Assembly (NCBI GenBank): GCA_905221605.1
Contig: CAJNDS010002218.1
Location: 202,501 to 265,000 of the forward strand
Direction of reading: 5' to 3'
DNA: 62,500 nucleotides
Origin: Symbiodinium natans
Taxonomy: Eukaryota; Sar; Dinophyceae; Suessiales; Symbiodiniaceae
The notes under the pieces are model-generated. The model did not search any database and was not told the DNA's origin. It worked only from the letters and a program-made list of their open reading frames with translations. This document shows, piece after piece, positions 51,032 to 60,491 of this stretch (the stretch's first letter is position 1; every line of letters starts with the position of its first letter). The translations under genes and the position numbers were made by a program.

Positions 51032-51350
51032 ATTTGTGGCACCGGCTCAAGTGTAACATCGCTTCTGAGTAGCCCAGTTCTACAGGGGTATGGGCCTTAA
51101 AACACCTTGCTAGGGGCTCGGAGGAACTCTGATATGCGTCGGAGAGGCTGTGCACCCAACTCGGCCATTCTTCTGGCCCCTCGTAGAAGTGTTCTAAGGT
51201 CATAACAAGTACCACACAATCACAACCGCAGTGGTCACCAAAAGCCTCTAAGAACGGCTGACTTCGATGAAACCTTCCCGAGTCACGGTCAGAAGTAGGG
51301 TTCGGGAACAAGGAGGTGGCCAATCGGCATTTCGTAGACGACTGGACCTC
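51032..51350 (-). CDS. Largest well-bounded exon (about 106 codons), unknown protein
   Basis: Acceptor TTCATTTGTGCAG|G and donor CACAAAT|GTTTAGGG, where the intron starts with the telomere-type array. The frame includes GRFHRSQPFLEAFGDHCGCD, CVVLVMTLEHFYEGPEEWPS and SDAYQSSSEPLARCFKAHTP. Acidic and aromatic residues suggest a folded domain, but I do not recognise the family. The length makes it a useful query for homology search. Confidence 0.75.
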
Positions 51351-51420
51351 CTGCACAAATGAATCCCCCCTCTAAACCCTAAGCCCTAAGCCCTTAACCC
51401 TAATCCCTAAACCCTCAACC

Positions 51421-51561
51421 CTATGCCGACTGCAAAAGGCCTCTTTTTCCCCGCGCCGGACAAACGACGTCGGAAAGGCCGTCTGGAGAGCTGCATCGTG
51501 CACGGCTCTCCTTTGATGTCCCCATCCCAGCTTTCTCAACCCGGCCTAAACTCGGATGGCC
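51421..51561 (-). CDS. Candidate exon, possibly terminal
   Basis: An acceptor in TTTTTTTCAAAGGACTTTAAG|G leads to GHPSLGRVEKAGMGTSKESR then ARCSSPDGLSDVVCPARGKR and a TAG at 51423-51421. The stop is followed by GGTTGAGGG, so an earlier donor is possible. Confidence 0.5.
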   Translation of the reverse strand, partial: GHPSLGRVEKAGMGTSKESRARCSSPDGLSDVVCPARGKRGLLQSA

Positions 51562-51592
51562 CTTAAAGTCCTTTGAAAAAAATATTCCTGAA

Positions 51593-51863
51593 TAGGATCC
51601 TCTTAAACCCAATAAGGGTTTAGGGTTTAGGGTTTAGGGTCTAGGGTTTAGGGTTTAGGGTCGAGGGTTGAGGGTTTAGGGTTGAGGGTTTAGGGTTGAG
51701 GGTTTAGGGTCTAGGGTTTAGGGTTTAGGGTTTAGGGTTTAGGGTTTAGGGTTTAGGGTTTAGGGTTTAGGGTTTAGGGTTTAGGGTTTAGGGTTTAGGG
51801 TTTAGGGTTTAGGGTTTAGGTTTAGGGTTTAGGGAATATGATCCTCTTAAACCCAATAAGGGA
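51593..51863. repeat. TTTAGGG array flanked by a ~23-bp direct duplication
   Basis: GATCCTCTTAAACCCAATAA (plus GGG) occurs at 51595-51617 and again at 51842-51864. The space between is almost pure TTTAGGG with a few TTGAGGG units. Outside the copies the sequence continues as unrelated unique DNA, so the array looks like an insertion with a target-site-like duplication. Confidence 0.85.
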
Positions 51864-52147
51864 AAATAGCACAAAACCTTGCAGACCCGGAAGCCTAAGG
51901 AACAACTAGACCCAGGAGTAACCTAGGAATCAAAAGGGTGCCCTTTTTGGTATAAAGGGGGTTCTGACGGAACCTACACCCTAACAAAGGGAATAAGGGC
52001 CTACGCTTAATCCTAGACCAAGTCCTAATGTTCTCTCAACCCCGTGGACTCGTAAACCTCTTTGGCAAGTCACACCGCAGACACTGCAAGGCCACGAAGT
52101 GACGATGTCGATTGAGGGTTTAGGTTTTAGGGTTTAGGGTTTCGGGT

Positions 52148-52179
<32 letters not shown>

Positions 52180-52189
52180 GGTTGGGGCT

Positions 52190-52310
52190 GTAGGTTTGCC
52201 CCGAGGTGCGGAAGTCCGGAGAAGCCTAGTTGCTTGGGACTTTTGAGCGGGAAAGCAATCTACAATGGTCATTTGGGGAACAGGCAGTTTGGTCAACTCC
52301 CACATATGGA
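52190..52310 (-). CDS. Candidate exon, unknown protein
   Basis: The open frame reads WELTKLPVPQMTIVDCFPAQ then KSQATRLLRTSAPRGK before TTGAGGG-type repeats. Confidence 0.45.
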
Positions 52311-52442
52311 ATTGAGACCCTAAACCCTACACCCTAAACCCCAAACCACAAACCCGAACCCGAAATCGTCTGAGGTGACTTTGTACCTAAACCTCCGAAG
52401 CCCTAAACCCTAGCCCTAAACCCGAAACCCTAAACCCTAAAC

Positions 52443-52537
52443 CCGAAGTTTTTGGGGCCGGCGGACCACTTGCATGCCTAGTGGCAGCCGCAGGGAGTCC
52501 ATGTCGCCGTAGCGGATGCGCTGCCACTCGCGGAAGC
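52443..52537 (-). CDS. Candidate exon, basic unknown protein
   Basis: Acceptor CCTGAGAG|G and donor CTTCGG|GTTTAGGG. The frame reads FREWQRIRYGDMDSLRLPLG then MQVVRRPQKLR. Flanked by outward-facing arrays. Confidence 0.65.
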
Positions 52538-52734
52538 CTCTCAGGGTTTAGGGTTTAGGGTTTAGGGTTTAGGGTTTAGGGTTTAGGGTTTAGGGGTTTA
52601 GGGGTTTAGGGGTTTAGGGTTTAGGGTTTTGGGTTTTGGGTTTAGGGTTTAGGGTTTAGGGTCCGCCGACCCTGGCGGCGTGTTGGATGGGTTTGAGGGG
52701 GGGGGGGGTAGGGGGGGTCGGTGCACAATTTTTT

Positions 52735-52795
52735 CGTGGAGGCCGCGCCAGTCGCACAGCGTAAACAGGCGGTTCAGCACAGGGGTCCCGGGCCC
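52735..52795 (-). CDS. Candidate exon inside a poly-G/poly-C region
   Basis: The minus frame reads TPVLNRLFTLCDWRGLHEKI then VH, between a C-rich block (52798-52864) and a G-run (52693-52717). Confidence 0.45.
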
Positions 52796-53194
52796 AACCC
52801 CCCCACCCCCCCTCCCCCCCCCTCCCCCCCCCCCCCACCCCCCCTCCCCCCCCCCTCCCCCCCCTGTCCGGCTGCCTTCTGGGCTGTTTGGGTCCTGGTG
52901 CCACCCCCCCCCCACAACGTTTCACAGAACTTTGCCGAGCAGGCTGACCTTTCAACTTCCAGCGGGGTCGGCGGCTTGAGCCGGAGGCTCTTAAATTTAG
53001 GGTTTCGAAGCCCTGTTCCCGATCCCCCGAAATCCGATATCGCAACGCTCTGCTAAACCCTAGATCCTATCAACCCTATAAACCCGATAACCCCTCTAAA
53101 CCCCATAAAAATCCCCGTAGTAACCCTACCTATAAACCCAGTAAACCCCCATATATATAAACCCCCCTGAACCCTCCTCAGAACCAAAAGGCAG

Positions 53195-53260
53195 GCAGGC
53201 GCGGGGGGCCTTGGGGGTCCGAGTCCCGGAGGGCCGTCCTTGGCCGGGTTTTAGGGGAGC
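53195..53260 (-). CDS. Candidate exon, Pro-rich
   Basis: CCAAG|G then DGPPGLGPPRPPAPACLL, or another open frame. Low-complexity sequence lowers confidence. Confidence 0.35.
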
Positions 53261-53439
53261 TTTGGGGTTTAGGGTTTAGGGTCTGGGGTTTAGGGTTTAG
53301 GGTTTAGGGTTTAGGGTTTAGGGTTTAGGGTTTAGGGTTTAGGGTTTAGGGTTTAGGGTTTAGGGTTTAGGGTTTAGGGTTTTAGGGGGCTTCAGGGGCT
53401 TTTAGGGTGTTTTGGTTATAGGGCTTAAACAGGTAGGCA

Positions 53440-53555
53440 GGGTTGCAAACACAGGGAAGGGCATCACAAGTACTCTACATATGCACCGGTGCCTCAGGCA
53501 CGCATTTGCCTGTCCAATCTTCTCAAGGCCGGGGTCATGGACGGGTGGGTGCACA
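53440..53555. CDS. Coding-like island, strand undecided
   Basis: Plus: HHKYSTYAPVPQARICLSNL then LKAGVMDGWVHRP. Minus: VHPPVHDPGLEKIGQANACL then RHRCICRVLVMPFPVFAT. Both are stop-free over 35-40 codons. Confidence 0.4.
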
Positions 53556-53629
53556 GACCCCTAAACCCTGAACCCTAAACCCTAAACCCTAAACCCTAAA
53601 ACCTAAACCCTAAACCCTAAACCCTAAAC

Positions 53630-53716
53630 GGCCACACGCAGCTCATCAAGCCGATTGCTGTGGTACATATGCGGGAGGCACGATGCCTTATTGTACCAGC
53701 CACCTCCTTCAGCATC
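53630..53716 (-). CDS. Candidate exon, unknown protein
   Basis: Acceptor GGCCCGAAG|G and donor GTGGCC|GTTTAGGG bound exactly 29 codons: DAEGGGWYNKASCLPHMYHS then NRLDELRVA. The donor is the array itself. Confidence 0.7.
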
Positions 53717-53814
53717 CTTCGGGCCGGGGTGGGATACCCTAAACCCTAAACCCTAAACCCTAAACCCTAGACCCTAAACCCTAAACCCTAGGGGGGCTCG
53801 AGGCCTTCAGAACG

Positions 53815-53955
53815 TTTTGGGCTTGGGCCTTAGGGGGCTTTGGGTGGCTCTAGGGGGCCTCGGGGTGGCTTTGGGGGGCCTTGCAGTAGGGGCTGCTGAG
53901 GGGCTTTTGGGGCAACCGCTCCCTCTGCCTTCTGGAGAGTGCCCAAGACCCTTCA
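53815..53955 (-). CDS. Candidate exon, Pro-rich linker
   Basis: The open frame reads VLGTLQKAEGAVAPKAPQQP then LLQGPPKPPRGPLEPPKAP. Confidence 0.5.
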
Positions 53956-54599
53956 ACCCCTGACATCCTAAAAGACTAAAACCTTAAACCCTAAAACCCT
54001 AAACCCTAGAACCCTAGAACCCTAAAATGTTGACTTCACATTAGTGATTCCCGCCGCAATTGTAAAATCCCGCTGCCGGAACACAATATTGTAACCCGCC
54101 ACAATTGTAAAATCCGACCCGGGAAATCCGGTTTTTACGGGCGTGGTGCAACTACCTAATACTACAACTAATAGTACGTCCTACCAGGATTTAGGCGAAC
54201 ATTATTGAGGACGCCCTGGCCGGAGAGATTGATCAATGAAGGGGGGGGGTTTATTAATGCGAAGTCAACATAAACCCTAAAAACCCTAAGCCCCTAAACC
54301 TTCAAGTTTCAAAACCTAAACACCCTAAACCCCTGCACCCTCTACACCCCTAGACCCCTGAAGCCCTACCCCCCATATAAACCCTAAACCGCGAAGACCC
54401 TAAAACCCTACAACCCTAACACCCCTAGAGCCCTAGAGCCCTAGACCCCTAGACCCCTAAACCCTAAACTCTAACCCCTAAACCCTAAACCCTAAACCCT
54501 AAACCCTCTCTTACTATGTATATTTAAACCCTAATGACCTTCGTGGGCATATCTTTTTTTCTGGGCCCTAAACCCTGACCCCCTTCGTCGGCATATTGT

Positions 54600-55560
54600 T
54601 TTTTTCCTGGGCCGGACCCATTTTCAAGGTTTTTCAAGGTTTTCAGAGTTTTCAGTGTTTTTCAAGGTTTTTCAATGTTTTTCAGGATGTTTCAGGGTTT
54701 TTAACGTTTGGGGCATAGGGTTTAGGGCTGTAGGGTTTGGGGCATAGGGTTTAGGGCGGTAGGGTTTGGGGCATAGGGTTTAGGGCTGAGGGCTGTAGGG
54801 TTTGGGGCATAGGGCTGTAGGGTTTGGGGCATAGGGTTTAGGGCTGTAGGGTTTGGGGCATAGGGTTTAGGGCTGTAGGGTTTGGGGCATAGGGTTTAGG
54901 GCTGTAGGGGTGTTTTTCACAATTTTTCAATGTTTTTCCAGGGTGTTTCAGGATTTTTTGCCTAAGTTCTGATGAAGGACCGCCCCCGCGACCTTTTCAC
55001 AGCCTAGTTTTGGTCAAGGGGGGGTCGTATTTTTCAATTTTAAAGGCAAATAGTCTTCGGAGACCCCCCTTGCCTCAAACTCCGACCCCCCCTTGAGAGG
55101 GAAAGTTTGCCTCCAAAAACACCCCAAATGAGGGGGACCCCAGGATCGGCCCGGGGGTCCCAGTTAAAAATGCGATTTTTTAGTACTGAAATCGACGGTT
55201 CTGGGTGGGCTCTCGTTTTCTGCAGTTTTGATCAAAACCGAGCCTTCACCGGTTTCAGGATTTCAAGTTTTTCAAGGTTCTTCAAGGTTTTTCAGAGTTT
55301 TTCAGTGTTTTTTAAGGTTTTTCAATGTTTTTCAGGATGTTTCAGGGCTTGTAACCCTCAATTCTGATGAAGGGCCGCCCCCGCGACCTTTTCACAGCCT
55401 AGTTTTGGTCAAGGGGGTCGTATTTTCAATTTTAAAGGCAAAATAGTCTTCTGAGACCCCCCCTTGCCTCAAACTCTGACCCCCTTGAGAGAGAAAGTTT
55501 GCCTCCAAAAACACCCCAAATGAGGGGGCACCCCAGGATCGGCCAATAGGGGCTTCTAAA
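54600..55560. repeat. Element E3, two direct copies
   Basis: A CTGATGAAGGACCGCCCCCG-to-AGGATCGGCC block occurs at 54969-55160 and 55366-55545. Each copy is preceded by a TTTTTCAAGGTTTTTCAGAG-type stretch (54626-54705, 55266-55345). The first copy also contains a minisatellite at 54710-54910. No coding recognised; the open plus frame with repeated Phe/Ser (VFQSFSVFF) is from the TTTTTCA repeats. Confidence 0.85.
54710..54910. repeat. 29-bp minisatellite built from telomere-like sub-units
   Basis: About seven units of GGGCTGTAGGGTTTGGGGCA then TAGGGTTTA. Confidence 0.9.
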
Positions 55561-55619
55561 CCGTAGGGTCCGAAAAAGCTCAGAGATGGTCCAGAAGGAG
55601 CTGAATCCGAAACAACTGG

Positions 55620-55766
55620 GCCTTGAGCTTTAAGCCTACTGGGAATGTATTGAGTGAACTTTGTATTTTCTCAATGTTATGGGTTTCTTGGGTGGGTGGG
55701 GTTTTATTCCAACCCTTGACAAGCTGCTTGACTAGTGAATGCTCGGACTTGAGATGCTGAACCCTA
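55620..55766. repeat. Inverted, truncated third copy of the E1 left end
   Basis: The reverse complement begins TTCAGCATCTCAAGTCCGAG and carries ACTAGTCAAGCAGCTTGTCA, CCCACCCACCCAAGAAACCC and ATAACATTGAGAAAATA, aligning with 35648-35760 and 41946-42050. It abuts a CCCTAAA array, as the full copies abut TTTAGGG. Confidence 0.8.
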
Positions 55767-55796
55767 AACCCTAAACCCTAAACCCCTAAGCTCATC

Positions 55797-55875
55797 GGCC
55801 GTGGCTCAAGTGCTCCAGCGACGCCGGGGCGGCGGCACCCAGGCACTTGGCAGACCACTGCCGGAGCCAGCGAGC
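55797..55875 (-). CDS. Candidate exon, unknown protein
   Basis: Acceptor AAGAG|G then RWLRQWSAKCLGAAAPASLE and HLSHG. The possible donor ACGGCC|GATGAGC would be of the GA type known in dinoflagellates. Confidence 0.5.
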
Positions 55876-56095
55876 CTCTTAGGGTTTAGGGTTTTAGGGT
55901 TTAGGGGTTTGGGGTTTGGGGTTTAGGGTTTCGGGTTTAGGGTTTAGGGTTTAGGGTTAAGGGTTTAGGGTTTAGGGTTTAGGGTGTAGGGTTCGGGGTT
56001 TCAGGGTCTTGGGTTCTATGGTTTAGGGTCTAGGGCCTGTTCAAAGCTGAGCTTAAACAACAACACCGGAGGTGTAGGTGTTGGGGTTTGGGGCT

Positions 56096-56365
56096 TAGGG
56101 CTCAGGGCTCAGGGCTTAGGGCTTAGGGCTTAGGGCTTAGGGCTTAGGGCTTAGGGCTTAGGGCTTAGGGCTTAGGGCTTAGGGCTTAGGGCTTAGGGCT
56201 TAGGGCTTAGGGCTTAGGGCTTAGGGCTTAGGGCTTAGGGCTTAGGGCTTAGGGCTTAGGGCTTAGGGCTTAGGGCTTAGGGCTTAGGGCTTAGGGCTTA
56301 GGGCTTAGGGCTTAGGGCTTAGGGCTTAGGGCTTTAGGGCTTAGGGCTTAGGGCTTAGGGCTTAG
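56096..56365. repeat. Homogeneous TTAGGGC variant array
   Basis: About 38 nearly identical GGGCTTA units, with one 8-base unit, in contrast to the TTTAGGG arrays around it. Confidence 0.95.
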
Positions 56366-56557
56366 GGTCTAGGGTTTAGGGTTCAGGGTTTAGGGTTTAG
56401 GGTTTAGGGTTTAGGGCTTAGGGTTTAGGGTTTAGGGTTTAGGGTTTATTGTTTAGGGTTTAGGGTTTGGGGGTTAGGGTTTAGGGTTTAAGGTTTAGGG
56501 TTTGAGGGTCAAGGGTTTTCGGGGTTAGGGCTTGGGGTTTAGGGTTTGGGGTTTGCA

Positions 56558-56637
56558 CCCCACTTTCTACGCTGTTGCAAGGCCTCCGGATGCTCCCACG
56601 CCGAAGCCAGCCGCTCTGCAGCCTCCCAAGGGGAAGG
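56558..56637 (-). CDS. Candidate exon, helical segment
   Basis: The open frame reads WEAAERLASAWEHPEALQQR then RKWGAN between two TTTAGGG/TTTGGGG arrays. Confidence 0.55.
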
Positions 56638-56943
56638 TTAGAGGGTTTAGGGTTTAGGGTTTGGGGTTCAGGGTTTAGGGTTTAGGGTTTAGGGTTTAGG
56701 GTTTAGGGTTTGGGGTTTGGGGTTTGGGGTTTGGGGTTTGGGGTTTGGGGTTTGGGGTTTGGGGTTGGAGGGTTTAAGACTGTTTGGCGCTTAGCGCTGA
56801 GCCCTAAACCCTAAACCCTAAACCCTAAACCCGAAAGGAGAGCTTCGGGCCTAGAAGGCTTAGGAGGGTTTAGGAAGGCTTTACGAGTGCATCGGAAACC
56901 CTAAGTGCTTTTGTCACATGGCGCTAGAGAGTGATCGAAGCAC

Positions 56944-57032
56944 CCTGCCTTGGTAGACCCTGATCCCCACAGGCCTGAAAGGCGCGCGCCGCCGCGGCTA
57001 AGCAGAAAGCGTGCGCCTCCTCTTCCGTAGGC
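56944..57032 (-). CDS. Candidate exon, Ala-rich helix
   Basis: Acceptor GGCCTGCAG|G and donor GGCAGG|GTGC or one base earlier. The frame reads PTEEEAHAFCLAAAARAFQA then CGDQGLPR. Confidence 0.6.
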
Positions 57033-57210
57033 CTGCAGGCCACCAAAGGAGTTGGGTTTTTTTGGGTGCCTGTAACGCTAAGCCACAAACTCTAGCCCTA
57101 AACCCTGAACCCTGAACCCTAAACCCTAAACCCTAAACCCTGAACCCTAAACCCTAAACCCTAAATCTTCTAGAGCAACCCAAAAGCCCTGAAAGCGCTA
57201 AATCCCAAAC

Positions 57211-57270
57211 TCGAAAGCCAACTCCGCCCCTTCGAGCAGCATTGAGCCCCAGAGTTCACAAACGGTTCGT
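57211..57270 (-). CDS. Candidate exon, unknown protein
   Basis: The frame reads RTVCELWGSMLLEGAELAF to donor TTCGA|GTTTGGG. Confidence 0.5.
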
Positions 57271-57719
57271 GGGATTTAGGGTTTAGGATTTAGGGTTTAG
57301 GGTTTAGGGTTTAGGGTTTAGGATTTAGGGTTTAGGGTTTAGGGTTTAGGGTTTAGGATCTAGGGTTAGGGTTTAGGGTTTAGGGCTTAGGGTTTAGGGT
57401 TTAGGGTTTAGGGTGGGGAGTCTTTGCTCCAGAGCTTCTTGGGTTTATGGGGTTTCTCGCGTTCGAGGGCTTCTAGTTGGGTGGGGGGGTTCAAAAAGAC
57501 CTTGAGCCCCCAACCCTAAACCCCAAACTCTGACCTAGACCCTGAAACCCTAAGCCCCAAAAGCCCCACGCCCCAAAACCCTATTCAAACCCTAAACCCT
57601 AAAACCCTAAACCCTCAACCCTAAAACCCCAAACCCTAAACCCTAAACCCTAAACCCTAAACCCTAAACCCTAAACCCTAAACCCTAAACCCTAAACCCT
57701 AAACCCTAAACCCTAAACC

Positions 57720-57819
57720 CTATTCGGGCCCAAGATGCGGCAGCCAGGCCATTGCATCCCTCAGTCTCTGGACAATCGGGTTGAGGTCCCCGAGCCTGGT
57801 GGAGCCAAAAAGCCCCATT
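57720..57819 (-). CDS. Candidate exon, possibly terminal
   Basis: Acceptor CCCTTTCAG|A then MGLFGSTRLGDLNPIVQRLR and DAMAWLPHLGPE, ending at TAG 57722-57720. The stop again coincides with TAGGG of the adjoining array, so it is either a true end or a missed donor. Flanked by outward-facing arrays. Confidence 0.6.
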
Positions 57820-57954
57820 CTGAAAGGGTTTAGGGTTTAGGGTTTGGGGTTTAGGGTTTCGGGTTTAGGGTTTCGGGTTTAGGGTTTCGGGTTTAGGGTT
57901 TAGGGCTTAGGGTTTAGGGTTTAGGGTTTAGGTTTCTGTGTAGGGTTTAGGGAT

Positions 57955-58102
57955 TCAAGAAGCAAACCTGAAAACTTTATATGAGACCGTCTAGAAGGCT
58001 CCACGAAGCCCCGCCATTCAGGCCGAGAATACTGACTAATTATGGAAGGCGTATGAAGCACTAAGGAAAGGCCATTACGTCCCTCAGCCCAACACCCTAG
58101 CC
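57955..58102 (-). CDS. Candidate exon, unknown protein
   Basis: About 48 open codons, including LSLVLHTPSIISQYSRPEWR then GFVEPSRRSHIKFSGLLLES. Confidence 0.5.
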
Positions 58103-58357
58103 CGTAAAGACCACATCCCTAAACCCTAAATACCCTATTCCCTAAACCCTAAACCCTAAACCCCAAACCACCTTGGAAGCATCGGCGCCGGGGGCCGACT
58201 AAGGGGGTTTGGGCGGGTTTAGGGTTTTGGGTTTTGTGTGTTGGGTTTTGGGTTTAGGGTTTAGGGGCTTCGGGTTTAGGGGGATCGGGTTTAGGGTTTA
58301 GGGTTTAAGGGTTTGGCCTTGAGGCTTGAATCCTGAGCCCCTGCGACCTCGACTTAC

Positions 58358-58430
58358 AGTTTGGCCCCGAGCCCCGGACTCAAAAGCCGTAGCCTCTTCA
58401 CAAGGACAGTCATGACAAACGCTCATTTTC
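58358..58430 (-). CDS. Candidate exon with canonical GTAAGT donor
   Basis: Acceptor CTCCTGTTGTAG|G and donor CAAACT|GTAAGTCG. After one base, exactly 24 codons: KMSVCHDCPCEEATAFESGA then RGQT. The textbook donor fixes the strand. Confidence 0.7.
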
Positions 58431-58754
58431 CTACAACAGGAGCCTCATGGCGAGCAGCCCAATTCACATGCTACATCCTGAAATCCGAAGCCACAACCCC
58501 CAAACCCGAGATCCCAAAATCCTCAACGCGAACCCTAAAACCCTGAAAACAGAAGCTGAAACCCCAAAAAACCCAACACCCTGATACCGCCCCCCAAACA
58601 CCTAAACCTTAAAGAAGCCCCACGCCCCAACCCCAACACCCTGAGCCCCCCCCCCCCCCAAACCCTAAACCCTAAACCCTAAACCCTAAACCCTAAACCC
58701 TAAACCCTAAACCCTAAACCCACCTAAAGCCAAAACAAGCCCCGACGCCCCAAC

Positions 58755-58830
58755 CGTCGCAATTCTCGCGCCTGGCGGTTGAAGACTCCGGCCCTATGGC
58801 CTCAAGCTGCGTGAGGATGGAGTGTAGCTC
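58755..58830 (-). CDS. Candidate exon, unknown protein
   Basis: Acceptor CCCCTGGCAG|G and donor GCGACG|GTTGGGG. The frame reads ELHSILTQLEAIGPESSTAR then REN. Confidence 0.6.
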
Positions 58831-59180
58831 CTGCCAGGGGCCGGGGGGTTGAGGAGTGTAAGAGTTTAGGGTTTAGGGCATTAGGGGTTTAGGCATGGAG
58901 GCTTAAGGTTTAGGGTTTAGGGTTAAGGGGTTTCGGGTTTAGGGCTTAGGGGTTGAGGTAAGAGGGTAGGGTTGAGGGTTTAGGATTTAGGTGTTTAGGG
59001 GATGTTGGGCATGTAGGCTTAAGGTTTAGGGGGTTTAGGGCTTAGGGTGTTTTGGGGCTTCGGGGGCTTAGGGTTTTTGGGACGTTGGGGCTTAGGTTTG
59101 GGGATTTTGGGGCGTTTAGCTCTCCCTAAACCCCAAACCCTAAACCCTAAACCCTGAACCCCAATCCCTAAACCCCAAAC

Positions 59181-59279
59181 AAGGCTTAACGCTTCTTTGC
59201 TGGGTCCCCCATCCTGGACAAACGGCTCGTCCCGGCTGCGCTTCTCAAAGGCACACCTGTGCATGGGGCCCTTGCCCAG
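59181..59279 (-). CDS. Candidate exon, unknown protein
   Basis: Acceptor TGGATCAG|C and donor GCCTT|GTTTGGGG. The frame reads GPMHRCAFEKRSRDEPFVQD then GGPSKEALSL. Confidence 0.6.
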
Positions 59280-59370
59280 CTGATCCAGGGTTGAGGGTTT
59301 AGGGTTTAGGGTTTGGGGTTTGGGGTTTAGGGTTTAGGGTTTAGGGCTTTTAGCACCTGGTGTTAGGGCT

Positions 59371-59520
59371 AGGGTTTCGGGTTCAGTGCTATAAGGGTTT
59401 TAAGGTTTGAGGTGTAAACCGTTTCGGGTTCAGTGCTATAAGCGTGTTTAGGGTTTAAGGTGTAAACCGTTTCGGGTTCAGGGCCCTAAGGGTTTTAGGG
59501 TTTAAGGTGTAAACCGTCGG
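59371..59520. repeat. Three tandem ~50-bp units
   Basis: GGTTTCGGGTTCAGTGCTAT then AAGGGTTTTAAGGTTTGAGG and TGTAAACCG is repeated three times with small changes. Confidence 0.85.
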
Positions 59521-59579
59521 GACTTTGGGGTTGTCAGGGTTTTACAGGTGCAGGGTTCAGGGCGTTCAGGGTTTAGGGG

Positions 59580-59720
59580 TTCCAGCCCTTCACAGCCTAC
59601 TCTGCTATGGCCCCCAGATCCCTGGAGCCCCAACCCCCGGACCCGAACTTGGGTTCTGCAGACCCCCAAACAACCGTCTGAACGCTGCAGTACGACTCAG
59701 GGGGGTGGAGGATGAGGGCT
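59580..59720. CDS. Coding-like island, strand undecided
   Basis: Plus: LLCYGPQIPGAPTPGPELGF. Minus: LSRTAAFRRLFGGLQNPSSG. No splice sites fixed. Confidence 0.3.
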
Positions 59721-59774
59721 TATACCCAACACAACTTAGAACCCTGAACTCTTGGCCCTAAACGCTACACCCAG

Positions 59775-59925
59775 GGTGGCGATCAATTCCTGACTGAAGC
59801 CGGGAAGAAAACCTTCGGTTTTCGACCCAAAACTTGAAGAAAAACCCTTCCTGCTCCCCCCCACCCCCCGCCCTCCCCCTGCAAGCAAAACATCAGAATG
59901 TGCCAGCGAGGCACCCAATCCCCTG
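59775..59925 (-). CDS. Candidate exon, Gly/Ser-rich
   Basis: The open frame reads GLGASLAHSDVLLAGGGRGV then GGSRKGFSSSFGSKTEGFLP and GFSQELIATL. Confidence 0.45.
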
Positions 59926-60024
59926 CCTCCTAAACCCGAGATAAAGCCCCAAACCACCTAAACCTCTAATTCCCGAACTTCCCACAAACAACCCTAAACC
60001 CTAAAACCGAAACCCTAAAACTCG

Positions 60025-60480
60025 TACAGTAAGAAGAAGAAGAAGAAGAAGAAGAAGCACCCTACAAATCCTATAAACCCTCTAAATCCTAAACCTCAGA
60101 AGTCGCAAGAAGAAGAAGAAGAAGAAGCACCCTACAAATCCTATAGACCCTCTAAACCCTAAGCCTCAGAGCTCGTAAAAAGAAGAAGCAGAAGAGGAAG
60201 CACCCTACAAACCCTATAAACCCTCTAACCCCCAAACCTCAGAACTCGTACAGTAAGACGAAGAAGCAGAAGAAGAAGAAGAAGCACCCTACAAATCCTA
60301 TAAGCCCTCTAAACCCTAAACCTCAGAACTCGCGCTAGGAAGAAGAAGAAGAAGAAGCACCGTACAGATCCTATAAACCCTAAACCCTAAACCCTAAACC
60401 CTAAACCCTAAACCCTAAACCCTAAACCCTAAACCCTAAACCCTAAACCCTAAACCCTAAACCCTGAAGAAGAAGAAGAA
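60025..60480. repeat. Tandem ~75-110-bp units with GAA runs and CCCTAAA
   Basis: Five units of (GAA)n followed by GCACCCTACAAATCCTATAA and CCCTCTAAACCCTAAACCTC, the last expanding into a CCCTAAA array and a final (GAA)5. Confidence 0.9.
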
Positions 60481-60491
60481 GAGAGCGGAAC

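Noticed and set aside
55107-55367. Phe/Ser-rich 86-residue plus frame
   Set aside because: Produced by TTTTTCA tandem repeats of element E3.
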